DNA from: Candidatus Proteinoplasmatales archaeon SG8-5
GTDB lineage: Archaea > Thermoplasmatota > Thermoplasmata > SG8-5
NCBI GenBank assembly: GCA_001595885.1
Contig: LSSH01000059.1
Span: 1-53,836 of the forward strand
Direction of reading: 5' to 3'
DNA: 53,836 nt
Shown one piece after another: positions 44,857 through 53,284 of the stretch; positions within the stretch are counted from its first letter, which is position 1; each line of letters begins with the position of its first letter. The position numbers were made by a program, and so were the translations under genes. The notes beneath the pieces are model-generated. The model was given only the letters and a program-made list of their open reading frames with translations, searched no databases and was not told where the DNA came from.

Positions 44857-45031
44857 CTTCTACAGGATGGCAAAGGCCTATTTTAATGACGCGGGCCACT
44901 TCTTCGACGAGGGCGATCACGTCAACGCCTTTGCTTGCGTGAACTATGCCCACGGGTGGCTGGACGCCGGCGCCCGACTCGGCCTCTTCGACGTGGGGGA
45001 GGACGACCAGTTATTCACCCTCAGCGAATAG
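44735..45031 (+). CDS. DUF357-family protein
   Basis: The product has about 98 residues, is all-helical, and matches the archaeal DUF357 family by its conserved end: KAYFNDAGHFFDEGDHVNAF, then ACVNYAHGWLDAGARLGLF. Function unknown. The start could be GTG 44726, ATG 44735 or GTG 44750; I use ATG 44735, which gives the best N-terminus (TRAEVSVEHLKAYLEKTEKAL). Any choice overlaps the upstream membrane-protein frame by more than 100 bases, which is unusual. No metal-binding motif is seen. Confidence 0.85.
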   Translation: MTRAEVSVEHLKAYLEKTEKALAKARISPPERSFHRTMADDFYRMAKAYFNDAGHFFDEGDHVNAFACVNYAHGWLDAGARLGLFDVGEDDQLFTLSE

Positions 45032-45113
45032 GAGTATTGTCACCAGATTTCAGGGTTAAAGACACCGGTCATATGTAAGCAGTAAGGTGATTATTACCAA
45101 AACCAACCGGCCC

Positions 45114-45974
45114 TCATCCAGAATCAACCAGTCTGGCCCCGGAATGCGACATCTCTGTTCTGATCACCGAACCGAAGCTCTCCAGCTCTCCACCGCAATC
45201 GCCGAAGGCGAACACCGCGTTGCCCAGCATGACCATGCTTCCCTTTCCTGGATGATTGTCCAGGACCTCGCGCATCCGGCCTGTGAGCAGCCCCGTTTCA
45301 TTGGCGAAGCGGTTTGATAACGAGATGAAGTTTTCGAATCCCGAGTCAAGCAAGAACTCTTCCAGGCACTTGTTGCCGGCGCCTATGATTGTCTTCTTGT
45401 GTCGCTCTGAGGTAATGATGTCCTCCGTGTTCATTCCATCGCCCAAAATGCAGACGCACACCTCATTGTGATCGATAGGAAAATTACGAACCCGGCCGAA
45501 CGCCCCAACCCCCGGAGTCTCGCGTATGACCGCGCCGCCGATGCTTTGGGCGACCGCATCGCCGAGACCGGTCCCGAGCACGATCTCGGAAAGGTGGGTG
45601 GCCTCGAGGGCCCTTTGCTGTGCGTTATCCATATCAAGAATATGAGTCAGGGCCAGACAGGCAGCGAACGTTCCCGCGGAGCTCAGGCCGAAGCCCTGGT
45701 TGAGGGGGGCGTCGAGCTTGATGTCAACCACTATGTGGCCCTCAATCTCCTGTAAAAGGTTCTCAATACCCCTTCGGGTAACAGGCGCGGGATTGTCTAC
45801 GCCGTTTATTGAAACAGCGATTTTCAAATCACTGGCCTCATCATATTCAACGTCTGCTGTTGCACCCGCCTTCACGCAGAACCCGGCCCCGCGCGACCCC
45901 CCCCTCAACATATCGGGGTAAGCGTCATCGATGGTGAAGAAACCAGTGATGTGACCGGGGCAGAAGGCGCGCAT
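45114..45974 (-). CDS. Archaeal pantoate kinase (GHMP family)
   Basis: Pantoate kinase phosphorylates pantoate on the archaeal route to CoA. It is 286 residues long. The family landmarks are AFCPGHITGFFTI near the N-terminus, LNQGFGLSSAGTFAACLAL as the GHMP phosphate loop (residues about 93-111, PxxxGLGSSA variant), and GTGLGDAVAQSIGGAV. The ATG lies one base after the stop codon of CoaBC (TGAGATG), so the two are coupled. Its partner phosphopantothenate synthetase is not in this window. The CoA neighbour supports the pantoate-kinase assignment over other GHMP kinases. Confidence 0.9.
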   Translation of the reverse strand: MRAFCPGHITGFFTIDDAYPDMLRGGSRGAGFCVKAGATADVEYDEASDLKIAVSINGVDNPAPVTRRGIENLLQEIEGHIVVDIKLDAPLNQGFGLSSAGTFAACLALTHILDMDNAQQRALEATHLSEIVLGTGLGDAVAQSIGGAVIRETPGVGAFGRVRNFPIDHNEVCVCILGDGMNTEDIITSERHKKTIIGAGNKCLEEFLLDSGFENFISLSNRFANETGLLTGRMREVLDNHPGKGSMVMLGNAVFAFGDCGGELESFGSVIRTEMSHSGARLVDSG

Positions 45975-45975
45975 C

Positions 45976-47166
45976 TCAGCACTCCGCTAGCGAATCGAAT
46001 ATTCTCTCTGCCAGCTCGGCCTTCGTCCCCGTGAACCTGACCACCTTTTCCCCGGGAGAAAGGATAAGCACCTTAGTGTCGTCCTCCCCGACATCATCAA
46101 GCAGGTTGGCAACAATCATGTCAAGTCCATACTCCTTCATCCTGTGCCGCGCCCTCTTCTCCAGCTCGGGCTCGGATATGCCAACCTCCGCTTTGAAACC
46201 GACTATCCTGCCGTTGTTCTTCGCCCTGAGGACCCTGATTATCTTCTTTGCTGGTTTAAGGGTAAGGGAAGCCGACTCGGAAGACGATATCTTGCCTTCG
46301 GTCTTCTCGACGGTGAAGTCGGAGATCGCGGCCGGCACTATGATTATGTCAGCCCGAGCCTTATTCACCATATTCTCCAGGTCTCGAACGTTAGAGAATA
46401 CCTTGCACTCGAGGCTTCCGGGCACTTCGATGCCACGTGCCGCCCAGACCTCGACCCGGGCCCCCCGTCGATGAGCTTCGAGGGCGAACTCGATGCCCGT
46501 CCTGCCGCTTGAAGAATTGGTGATGAACCTAACATCGTCGATGGGCTCTCTTGTCGGGCCTGTGATCACGAGGACCTTACGATTTTTTAAGTCGCCGGGT
46601 CCCAGGACCCTCGACACGGCTTGGACGATTTCGTCCTGAGCCGCCATCTTGGCCTTCTTCTCCTCCATGACCGGCCCCACAAACCCAACGCCCAGCTTCT
46701 CCAGCCGCTTGATATTGTCCTTGATGATGTCGTGCGTGTACATCGTCGTGTGCATGGCCGGCACGATGACAACGGGCATCCCGGAGCCGAGGGCACAGCT
46801 GGCCATAGTGGTAACGGAAGTGTCATCGACACCAGTGGCGATCTTGGAGATGGTGTTGGCGGTTGCCGGTGCGATGAGCAATAGGTCAGCCCTCCCCTTT
46901 GACTCTCCGCAGAGCTCCACATGCTTCACGGCGCCGTCCAGCTCTATTATCGGTTCGTGACCGGTGGCAAAATGGATTGCATCCGGATGAACGATGCTGA
47001 CCGAGGAGGCGGACATGACCGGAATGACCTCTGCGCCGTGCCTGGCAAGCTCCCTGGCCAGCTTAACGCATTCCACGGCGGCGATGCTGCCCGTGATGCC
47101 CAGCACTATGCGCTTTCCCTCGAGCCTCGAGGATTGTGAAGACCTTATCTCGTTGATGGGGTGCAC
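45976..47166 (-). CDS. coaBC: Bifunctional phosphopantothenoylcysteine decarboxylase / phosphopantothenate-cysteine ligase
   Basis: The 396-residue protein joins two CoA-pathway activities. The N-terminal CoaC flavoprotein domain shows LGITGSIAAVECVKLAREL, a conserved His (DAIHFAT), LIAPATANTISKIATGV and PAMHTTMY. The C-terminal CoaB domain starts near residue 190 with VLVITGPTREPIDDVRFI and TNSSSGRTGIEFA, followed by ADIIIVPAAISDF, LKPAKKIIR and VGFKAE. The start is GTG 47164-47166, about 29 bases from AGTTTATAT (47191-47199), so it is leaderless. Pantoate kinase follows in the same operon, a sensible pairing within one pathway. Confidence 0.95.
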   Translation of the reverse strand: MHPINEIRSSQSSRLEGKRIVLGITGSIAAVECVKLARELARHGAEVIPVMSASSVSIVHPDAIHFATGHEPIIELDGAVKHVELCGESKGRADLLLIAPATANTISKIATGVDDTSVTTMASCALGSGMPVVIVPAMHTTMYTHDIIKDNIKRLEKLGVGFVGPVMEEKKAKMAAQDEIVQAVSRVLGPGDLKNRKVLVITGPTREPIDDVRFITNSSSGRTGIEFALEAHRRGARVEVWAARGIEVPGSLECKVFSNVRDLENMVNKARADIIIVPAAISDFTVEKTEGKISSSESASLTLKPAKKIIRVLRAKNNGRIVGFKAEVGISEPELEKRARHRMKEYGLDMIVANLLDDVGEDDTKVLILSPGEKVVRFTGTKAELAERIFDSLAEC

Positions 47167-47288
47167 GTTTGCCCTTAGATTGGCTCTGAAATATAAACTT
47201 AACTAATATGACCAGCAATGATATGACTGGGAATCCTGTTTGATAATAATAAAGCAACATTTAATAACCAAATAAATTCATTGGCGAC

Positions 47289-47469
47289 CTGTTCCATGAT
47301 GACAAGGCGAACTGTGGTTCTGCAATTGGTATGATTTGAAAATGTTTGCATAAACTCCAGTTCGTGAATGAAAGGGACAATTCAGATGTAATAAGTGTAC
47401 GGAGTATCGATAATTAACAACAGCTTAATATCGCATGCACGTTTATGGAATCTGTTCCATGATGACAAG
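47289..47469. repeat. 18-bp perfect direct repeat (two copies, 163 bp apart)
   Basis: CTGTTCCATGATGACAAG occurs at 47289-47306 and again at 47452-47469. The flanking bases differ, so the conserved block itself is the unit. It could be a regulatory protein site or a remnant of duplication. Confidence 0.7.
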
Positions 47470-47571
47470 AGGGTCAGCGGAGTTGAATGTAACATTCATG
47501 CGATGAAGAACCCTATGAGTGCTGAGAACATAATATCGCATTCTGGGCCAGTACCGAGTGCCCCCCTCAAC

Positions 47572-47584
47572 GTTTATATAAAAT
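47572..47584 (+). promoter_or_regulatory. TATA box of the S6e-aIF2-gamma-PIN operon
   Basis: GTTTATATAAAAT stands about 50 bases before the S6e ATG and implies a start near 47603, with GGAG as ribosome site in the short leader. Confidence 0.5.
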
Positions 47585-47626
47585 AACTTTATTAGGCCTT
47601 CACCCCACGGTACTGGAGTAATAAGG

Positions 47627-48025
47627 ATGGTCGAATTCAAAGCGAACATATCTGACCCGAAGACGGGAAAGTCGTATCAGAGCATGATCAGCGGCAACCA
47701 GGCGAACGCCATCCTGGGGAAGAAGATTGGGGATAAAATTGACGGCATCTTCGTGGAAATGCCGGGGTATAAGCTCGAGATAACGGGCGGAAGCGACAAG
47801 GACGGGTTTCCGATGAGGAGGGACCTTCCAGGTCCCAGAAGGAAGAAGCTGTTGATTTCCAAGGGTCTAGGATTCGATCCCCACATGCAAGGTGAGAGGC
47901 GCAGGAAGAACATGAGAGGGAACACGGTATCCCCCGACACCGTCCAATTGAATCTGAAGGTCACTACCAGGGGACCGAGGAAAGTGGAGGAGCTCCTCGC
48001 CAATAAGGAAGAGGAGGCAAAATGA
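47627..48025 (+). CDS. rps6e: Ribosomal protein S6e
   Basis: This 132-residue small-subunit protein matches archaeal S6e: EFKANISDPKTGKSYQ, GDKIDGIFVEMPGYKLEITG, GFPMRRDLPGPRRKKLL and RGNTVSPDTVQLNLKV. GGAG stands eight bases before the ATG. Its last codons overlap the aIF2-gamma start (ATGA). The downstream aIF2-gamma gene is its usual euryarchaeal partner. Confidence 0.97.
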   Translation: MVEFKANISDPKTGKSYQSMISGNQANAILGKKIGDKIDGIFVEMPGYKLEITGGSDKDGFPMRRDLPGPRRKKLLISKGLGFDPHMQGERRRKNMRGNTVSPDTVQLNLKVTTRGPRKVEELLANKEEEAK

Positions 48026-49254
48026 AGGTCGAGAGTCAGCCGGAGGTCAACATCGGGATGATTGGGCACGTTGACCACGGCAAGACGACCCTCACGAAAG
48101 CCATCACTGGGGAGTGGACGGACCGTCATTCTGAGGAACTCAAGCGCGGCATCTCCATCAAACTCGGATACGCGGACGCCTGTTTCTACAAATGCCCAAA
48201 GTGCCAAGGCGTCGAGGCTTACACGACCAAGAATAAGTGCCCCAAGTGCGACACCAAATCCGAGCTGATCAGGTGCGGTTCCTTTGTTGACGCTCCCGGT
48301 CACGAGACCCTCATGGCGACCATGCTTTCGGGCGCCGCCATCATGAACGGCGCTCTTCTGCTCATAGCTGCGAACGAGAAGTGCCCGCAACCCCAGACCA
48401 AGGAACACCTCATGGCTCTGGAGATATCGGACGTCAGGAACATCATCATAGTTCAAAACAAGATAGACATCGTGACCGAGGAGGAGGCCCTCGAGAACTT
48501 CAAACAGATCAAGGAATTCATCTCCGGAACACTGGCGGAAAACGCCCCCATCATCCCGATCTGCGCCCACCACGAGGAGAACATAGAGGTCCTGCTGGCA
48601 GCGATACAGGACACCATCCCGAGCCCGGAAGTAGACGAGAACCAATCCCCAAAGATGTTTGTGGCCAGATCTTTCGATGTAAACACACCAGGCAACCGAC
48701 CGGACGACCTCGTCGGCGGCGTCCTCGGCGGTACGTTATCAGCTGGATTGATCCATGTAGGCGATGAGATAGAGATAAGACCTGGCCTGAGATCGGAGGT
48801 GAAGGGCAAGACGGTGTGGGAACCGCTGATAACCACCGTGGAATCCCTTCATGCGGGCGGGCGCCCTCTCAAGGAGGTCAGACCCGGCGGTCTCATAGCG
48901 ATAGGCACCAAGCTCGATCCCTCTATCACCAAATCGGATTCACTGATCGGCAGGATAGCCGGGGCGCCCGGAGCCCTCCCAGAATCGCTTCACAACTTCT
49001 CGGTGGACGTCAACCTCCTGGACAGGGTCGTGGGCTCGTCAAGTGAGGAGGAGGTCGAGGACCTAAAGACCAACGAGCCGCTGATGCTGAGCGTGGGGAC
49101 GGCGACGACGGTCGGAATTGTAACGAGCGCGAGGGACAACATTGCAGACGTCAAGCTCAAACTTCCTGTTGCGGCCGAGAAGGACCAGAGAGTGGCCATC
49201 AGCCGAAGGATATCCGGCAGATGGAGATTGATAGGCTACGGAATCATCACATGA
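48022..49254 (+). CDS. eif2g: Translation initiation factor aIF2, gamma subunit
   Basis: This GTPase core subunit of aIF2 binds initiator Met-tRNA and carries it to the small ribosomal subunit. The 410-residue protein has IGHVDHGKTTL (G1, residues 14-24), switch 1 SIKLGYADA, a zinc knuckle CPKCQGVE... CPKCDTKSELIRCG, DAPGHETLMATML (G3) and NKIDIV (G4). Domains II and III follow, with DLVGGVLGGTL and LMLSVGTATTVG. It overlaps S6e and the PIN gene by four bases each (ATGA), so all three are translationally coupled. Confidence 0.97.
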   Translation: MKVESQPEVNIGMIGHVDHGKTTLTKAITGEWTDRHSEELKRGISIKLGYADACFYKCPKCQGVEAYTTKNKCPKCDTKSELIRCGSFVDAPGHETLMATMLSGAAIMNGALLLIAANEKCPQPQTKEHLMALEISDVRNIIIVQNKIDIVTEEEALENFKQIKEFISGTLAENAPIIPICAHHEENIEVLLAAIQDTIPSPEVDENQSPKMFVARSFDVNTPGNRPDDLVGGVLGGTLSAGLIHVGDEIEIRPGLRSEVKGKTVWEPLITTVESLHAGGRPLKEVRPGGLIAIGTKLDPSITKSDSLIGRIAGAPGALPESLHNFSVDVNLLDRVVGSSSEEEVEDLKTNEPLMLSVGTATTVGIVTSARDNIADVKLKLPVAAEKDQRVAISRRISGRWRLIGYGIIT

Positions 49255-49622
49255 TAAAGATTGTGGCCGACACAAACGCCCTTCTCATGCCTTTTCAGAC
49301 GAACTTAAACATCGATGCTGAACTGGACAGGCTTGTGGGAAATCACGAGTTAATCATACCGGAACCGATCATCGGCGAGTTGGAGAGGCTTGCCGGGTCA
49401 TTGCGCGAGGCAAAGGCCGCCTTGAAACTGGCAAGGTCCAGGCAGATTATTCCCACCAAATCTTCTGGGGACGATGCCGTCCTTGAACTCGCCCAGAAGG
49501 AGAAGGCCCACATCATTACAAACGACAAGGACATTATAAAGAAGGCTCAGGAAGCGGGGCTGGCCGTCATTCGGTTGAAAGAGGGCTCCCGCTTGGCAAT
49601 GGAAAACGAATGGGTCGACTAA
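49251..49622 (+). CDS. PIN-domain protein of the Fcf1/VapC type
   Basis: This is a 123-residue metal-dependent RNase fold. Acidic residues are in place: VADTNAL (Asp), PIIGELERL (Glu), GDDAVLELA (Asp) and TNDKDIIKKA (Asp). It is most like the archaeal PIN proteins found next to aIF2-gamma, homologous to eukaryotic Fcf1/Utp24 that cleave pre-rRNA. The start ATG 49251 overlaps the aIF2-gamma stop, and no antitoxin gene is present, so a VapBC toxin is unlikely. A role in rRNA maturation is inferred. Confidence 0.88.
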   Translation: MIKIVADTNALLMPFQTNLNIDAELDRLVGNHELIIPEPIIGELERLAGSLREAKAALKLARSRQIIPTKSSGDDAVLELAQKEKAHIITNDKDIIKKAQEAGLAVIRLKEGSRLAMENEWVD

Positions 49623-49628
49623 GACCGC

Positions 49629-50249
49629 TCAGTCGGTGAAGGTCTCGCCCTTCTCGTAATTCTCCTTCAGGTGATTGAGTATGACATCACGGTTGCGCTT
49701 GAGGTGCGAATCATACCACACCCTGACAACATCCGCCAGTATTGCGTGGAATTGTTCGAGGCTGAGCTTTTTCACGGGCGTATCCAACAACACGTACTGT
49801 CCGTAGATCCTCTTCCAGCCAGAATACTTGTAGTAGTGTTCCCCCTCACAGAATTCAAAGGTCAGCATGGCGTTTGTGGCGTTCTTCTCGGTGTAGAATC
49901 TCAGCTTGAGCGTGTCACCGACACGACCCTGGTCCCTTGTCCTGTCAATTAGCTGGATCAGGTTAATGCTGCCGAAATCGAAGTTGTCCTTCAGCGACCA
50001 TTCGTACGGATACCGTTCGAACTGGGCGAACAGGGTGTGTGAAGGCTCCATCGAAAAGTGAATGTTGATCCTCTCGAACCTGAGCAGTATCTTCCAGAAG
50101 TCCGAAACAAGGATCTTGTTCAGGTCGTCCTTCTCCGAGGTCTGCTCGCCGTCGCTCTTCATTGCGGTTTCCGTCTTCTTGTCCAGTTCCTTGTCCAAGA
50201 CTTCAAACCAGTCCTCACTCTTGCCCTGTTTGGCAGCCATAATTACCAC
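49629..50249 (-). CDS. Conserved soluble protein of unknown function
   Basis: The 206-residue protein begins with a charged, low-complexity segment (residues about 5-45, KQGKSEDWFEVLDKELDKK, QTSEKDD). A compact alpha/beta domain follows with aromatic-rich strands (FERINIHFSM, FAQFERYPYEWSLKDNFDF, GWKRIYGQYVLLDTP) and a C-terminal helical part. No motif I know. GTG 50249 is about 27 bases from TTTATATG (50273-50280), so leaderless; ATG 50240 is the alternative. It sits between the aIF2-gamma operon and S8e, which hints at, but does not prove, a link to translation. Confidence 0.7.
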   Translation of the reverse strand: MVIMAAKQGKSEDWFEVLDKELDKKTETAMKSDGEQTSEKDDLNKILVSDFWKILLRFERINIHFSMEPSHTLFAQFERYPYEWSLKDNFDFGSINLIQLIDRTRDQGRVGDTLKLRFYTEKNATNAMLTFEFCEGEHYYKYSGWKRIYGQYVLLDTPVKKLSLEQFHAILADVVRVWYDSHLKRNRDVILNHLKENYEKGETFTD

Positions 50250-50408
50250 TTTGTCGGTGAATAGGATACGGACATATAAAAGTTATGTAATGGCTGCCGC
50301 ACGTTCGATGCAGCCAGGCATGATAGGAAACGCGCTTTCGTAATAAAATCACATACCAGAAATGCTTTTATATCAATCTCACTTACGCACATCTCCAACG
50401 GTGAAGCA

Positions 50409-50792
50409 ATGGCACTGTGGCAGGGTAAATCAAAGAGGAAGCGGACGGGCGGCCGCTACAGACCGATACGGAAAAAGAGGAAGTTCGAGATCGCACCAGA
50501 GGTCCAATTCACCGTCATCACGGACGAGAGGAATACAAAAGGCTACAGAACCCGCGGCGACAACAAGAAAATGCGTCTTATGACAGTCGTTCGGGCCAAC
50601 GTCTTTGACCCAAAATCCGGCAAGGTCAGGAACACCAAGATCCAAACCGTCAAAAGCAACCCGGCGAACCCGAATTATGTCCAGAGGAACATCATAACCA
50701 AGGGCGCGATGATACAGACCGAACTGGGCCTGGCAAGGGTGACATCGAGACCGGGTCAGGACGGAATCATCAACGCGGTCCTCGTCGGGTAG
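50409..50792 (+). CDS. rps8e: Ribosomal protein S8e
   Basis: This 127-residue small-subunit protein matches archaeal S8e: ALWQGKSKRKRTGGRYRPIR, KKRKFEIAPE, YRTRGDNKKMRLM and NIITKGAMIQTELGLARVTSRPGQDG. GGTGA precedes the ATG by five bases, and a TTTTATATC box is near 50366-50374. The SRP19 gene follows 10 bases later. Confidence 0.97.
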   Translation: MALWQGKSKRKRTGGRYRPIRKKRKFEIAPEVQFTVITDERNTKGYRTRGDNKKMRLMTVVRANVFDPKSGKVRNTKIQTVKSNPANPNYVQRNIITKGAMIQTELGLARVTSRPGQDGIINAVLVG

Positions 50793-50802
50793 GTGTGGTC
50801 CG

Positions 50803-51108
50803 ATGGTGAGAACCAGGGCAGACCACATAGTTCTCTGGCCGAGTTATTTTGATACCAGGAAAAGCCGCTCGGAGGGCCGGCGCACACCGAAGAACCAGTC
50901 CATCGAAAGCCCCTCGGCAGAGGAGGTGCACAAAGCGGTTAAGAGACTGGGATTCAAAGCTACAATTGATCCGAGCAAGTCACATCCCAATGCCTGGTGG
51001 GAGAAAGAGGGTCTTGTACGTGTTGAGAAGACCATCTCCAAGGCGGAGCTGATAAGCCGTGTGGCTGCCGAGTTGAAAAGTACAGAGGGCAATCGCAAAC
51101 TCCAGTAG
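50803..51108 (+). CDS. srp19: Signal recognition particle 19 kDa protein
   Basis: SRP19 binds helices 6 and 8 of the SRP RNA and prepares it for SRP54. The 101-residue protein shows VLWPSYFDTRKSRSEGRR, SPSAEEVHKAVKRLGF and HPNAWWEKEGLVRV, typical of the family. It follows S8e by 10 bases with AGGTG before the ATG. Its RNA partner is encoded at 13236-13546 in this window. The downstream DUF211 gene converges on it, four bases away. Confidence 0.96.
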   Translation: MVRTRADHIVLWPSYFDTRKSRSEGRRTPKNQSIESPSAEEVHKAVKRLGFKATIDPSKSHPNAWWEKEGLVRVEKTISKAELISRVAAELKSTEGNRKLQ

Positions 51109-51111
51109 CCC

Positions 51112-51402
51112 CTATCCGTCTTGCGGCGTCTTAACCTCATCAACAAGCTTCTTGCCAGACGACACGCTGTCGACCGAGTGAATCACGGCACCGCACTCAC
51201 CGATCACCTTTTTCACCGACTCAAAGTCTATTGAATGGCCTTCGATGGTGATCTTGATGCTCTCCGTTTCTTGGTCGACCTCGTCAAGAGTGCAATTCAC
51301 TCCAGAAATCCCCTCTAGCTGCCCCACCTTCTGGGACACCTCAATGATCGAAGGGTTGTGTGGCTTCAGCACATCGAGGACTAATCGTTTTATATCAGAC
51401 AA
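51112..51402 (-). CDS. DUF211-family protein
   Basis: The 96-residue protein has a ferredoxin-like alpha/beta fold and matches the archaeal DUF211 family: IKRLVLDVLKPHNPSIIEVS, NCTLDEVDQETESIKITIEG and the end KKVIGECGAVIHSVDSVSSG. Its function is unknown; relatives form small oligomers and may bind nucleotides or metals. The start is TTG 51400-51402, with CTTTATGTT (51423-51431) about 26 bases upstream. Confidence 0.9.
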   Translation of the reverse strand: MSDIKRLVLDVLKPHNPSIIEVSQKVGQLEGISGVNCTLDEVDQETESIKITIEGHSIDFESVKKVIGECGAVIHSVDSVSSGKKLVDEVKTPQDG

Positions 51403-51516
51403 TATAGGTCCCTGCCGATTTCAACATAAAGGGTCAAGTATATGAAACTTACTAAACCTATTTGCTCAATAGTTAAATAGTGCGAGCCTATAACCAATGA
51501 AACCTGGTGAGGAAGC

Positions 51517-52545
51517 ATGATACGTTTTGGTCCCTCTGGTATTCCCCTTTCCTGCAAAGGAAGAACATTGAGGGACGGAATCGAGGATGTACACACCCTG
51601 GGATTGACCGCCCTCGAAATTCAATTGGTAAGGACCAACACGGTAGAAAGGTACGCGACCGACGAGGACATTGGCAGAGTACCGAATGACATAACCGATG
51701 AACTTGTCATCGAGGTTCTCAGAGGGAGCGGCAAGAGGCGGACGATCGTTGATTTCAAGGAGAAGATAAAGAAGGGTGACGTCATCTGCACGATGATCAA
51801 CCCGATCGCCCACAATTACCAACATCTCAAAGAACTGGGGGAGATTGCCAGCAACCTCGATGTAGTGCTCTCTCTACACACCCCTTATTACATGGACCTC
51901 GTGGCAAACAACGACCTAACACAAAACAGTCTGGACAGCATAAGATGGGGCGGCCTCCTCGCCCAGGAGATGGGGGCCACAATCGTTGCGACCCACCTGG
52001 GCATGTATGGCAACCTTTCCAAAAAAAAGGCCACCAAGCGCATCATCGATAATATCAAGTTCCTACAGGACTGGTTCGATGAAAGGAAGATCAAGGTCCC
52101 GCTGGGCCTTGAGACGAGCGGCCGGCAGGAGATATTCGGCGATTTCAAGGAGATAATCAAGGTTTGCGAGGAGGTCAAGGGCCCGGTACCTGTGCTGAAC
52201 TTCCCCCACATCCATGCAAGGGGTAATGGAGCACTGAAGAAAAAGGAGGACTTCCAGGAGCTGTTCGATAAAATATCGAAATTCTCCTCCAAGTACCACT
52301 ACACCCATTTCTCAGGCGTTGAACACGAGGACGGGAACGAGATCAGGTACACACCCATCAAGAAGGGGGACCTCAAGTTCGAACCCCTGGCCGAATGCAT
52401 ACTGGACAATGATTTTGACATGACCATCATATCCGGCTCACCACTGCTGGAACACGATGCGATGTATATGAGAGTGATAATGGAGAGGGTCCTGGCCAAG
52501 CGGGAGGCAAAGGCCGAAAGGCAGAGGAAGAAGGATAAAAAGTGA
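51517..52545 (+). CDS. Xylose-isomerase-like TIM-barrel protein, AP endonuclease family 2 (EndoIV-like)
   Basis: The 342-residue protein has the TIM-barrel layout of AP endonuclease 2 family proteins: RFGPSGIPLSCKG at the start, LSLHTPYYMDL (metal-binding His), TIVATHLGMYG (His), PLGLETSGRQEIFG (Glu), LNFPHIHARG (Asp position replaced by Asn-Phe-Pro-His, with His) and a late HFSGVEH (His). These are the positions of the trinuclear metal site of EndoIV-like enzymes, so it may act on abasic DNA; sugar-isomerase roles are possible. The C-terminal tail is Lys/Arg-rich. GGTGAGG precedes the ATG. It overlaps the next gene by four bases (GTGA). Confidence 0.85.
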   Translation: MIRFGPSGIPLSCKGRTLRDGIEDVHTLGLTALEIQLVRTNTVERYATDEDIGRVPNDITDELVIEVLRGSGKRRTIVDFKEKIKKGDVICTMINPIAHNYQHLKELGEIASNLDVVLSLHTPYYMDLVANNDLTQNSLDSIRWGGLLAQEMGATIVATHLGMYGNLSKKKATKRIIDNIKFLQDWFDERKIKVPLGLETSGRQEIFGDFKEIIKVCEEVKGPVPVLNFPHIHARGNGALKKKEDFQELFDKISKFSSKYHYTHFSGVEHEDGNEIRYTPIKKGDLKFEPLAECILDNDFDMTIISGSPLLEHDAMYMRVIMERVLAKREAKAERQRKKDKK

Positions 52546-53093
52546 GGGAGAACGTGGAGGAAGCCGAGAAACACATAATAGAGCGCATTACCCAAACCCT
52601 TGAAGCCAGCGACGTCAAGGAACGGGACCAGTTCATGGATACGATACTGGCCACCGACAAGATATTCATTTATGGGGTCGGCAGGTCTGGTCTTGTTGCC
52701 AAGTCCTTTGCCATTCGCCTAGTGCAACTCGGCCTAAAGGTGTTCTTCATCGGCGAGACGGTTACACCGATTGTCGAACCCAACGACCTCGTCATCATCA
52801 TCTCGAACACAGGTCAGACTATGTCAGCAGTGCAAACGGCAAACATAGTCCGCAGGGTGGGGGCGACGGTGGTTGCCATCACCTCCAGGGACCACTCGAA
52901 ACTCGCCCACGCGGCCAGCGTAGTAATTCATCTTCAGACCGGAACAGCAGATGAAGACAGTGAACTGGCTCCATTGGGCACGGTGTTCGAAGACAGCACT
53001 CAAATATTCCTCGACGGAATAGTCTCGAACCTGGCAAAAAAGATGGGCGCGTCCGAATCGAAGATGAGAGCGCGGCATTCCATCTGGGTATGA
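52542..53093 (+). CDS. hxlB: 6-phospho-3-hexuloisomerase
   Basis: PHI interconverts D-arabino-hex-3-ulose 6-phosphate and fructose 6-phosphate. With its partner HPS this forms the reversed ribulose-monophosphate path that many archaea use to make pentoses. The 183-residue SIS-domain protein has IFIYGVGRSGLVAKSFAIRL, IISNTGQT, ITSRDHSKLAHAA and GTVFEDSTQIFLDGI. The start is GTG 52542, overlapping the previous stop codon. HPS is not in this window. A hairpin (53095-53113) follows the stop directly. Confidence 0.92.
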   Translation: MRENVEEAEKHIIERITQTLEASDVKERDQFMDTILATDKIFIYGVGRSGLVAKSFAIRLVQLGLKVFFIGETVTPIVEPNDLVIIISNTGQTMSAVQTANIVRRVGATVVAITSRDHSKLAHAASVVIHLQTGTADEDSELAPLGTVFEDSTQIFLDGIVSNLAKKMGASESKMRARHSIWV

Positions 53094-53094
53094 G

Positions 53095-53113
53095 CAATCG
53101 TCGTTGACGATTG
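53095..53113 (+). terminator. Hairpin right after the hxlB stop codon
   Basis: CAATCGTC and GACGATTG form a perfect 8-bp stem with a 3-base loop. The right arm is also the beginning of the first copy of the 61-bp repeat. It could end the TIM-barrel/PHI transcript, though no T-tract follows. Confidence 0.4.
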
Positions 53114-53284
53114 CGATTACTCCCCGCCCACTCCGAAATTATGAAAGGACCGCTCAGCCGTGAACCGACGATTGCGATTACTTCCCGCCCACCCCGAAAT
53201 TATAAAAGGACCGCTCAGCCGTGAACCGACGATTGCGATTATTCCCCGCCCACCCGATTATGAGAGAACGCCCAGCTGTGAAAT
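53106..53284. repeat. 61-bp tandem repeat, two full copies and one degenerate copy
   Basis: Copies begin at 53106, 53167 and 53228 with GACGATTGCGATTA. The first two are nearly identical through CCGCTCAGCCGTGAACC. The third degrades after the CCCGCCCACCC block and ends by about 53284. Each contains an AT-rich AAATTATAAAAGG-type stretch that resembles a TATA box. The region shows no coding frame. Confidence 0.8.

Larger units (their letters stand above)
47167..47626. other. AT-rich intergenic region with a direct repeat
   Basis: This 460-base stretch between coaBC and S6e holds no convincing gene. It contains a perfect 18-base direct repeat, CTGTTCCATGATGACAAG, at 47289-47306 and 47452-47469. 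The coaBC TATA box is near 47191-47199, and the S6e TATA box GTTTATATAAAAT is at 47572-47584. Short frames of 60-65 codons crossing it lack a plausible start context. Confidence 0.6.

Noticed and set aside
47395..47586. A 63-codon frame spanning the second copy of the 18-base repeat
   Set aside because: It runs into the S6e TATA box, has a poor start context, and the repeat is in a non-coding setting.
49251..49622. VapC-type toxin of a toxin-antitoxin pair
   Set aside because: The gene is coupled to aIF2-gamma and has no small antitoxin partner, so a housekeeping Fcf1-like PIN protein fits better.
53106..53284. Possible CRISPR array
   Set aside because: The copies are contiguous 61-bp tandem units without unique spacers, and no cas genes are nearby.
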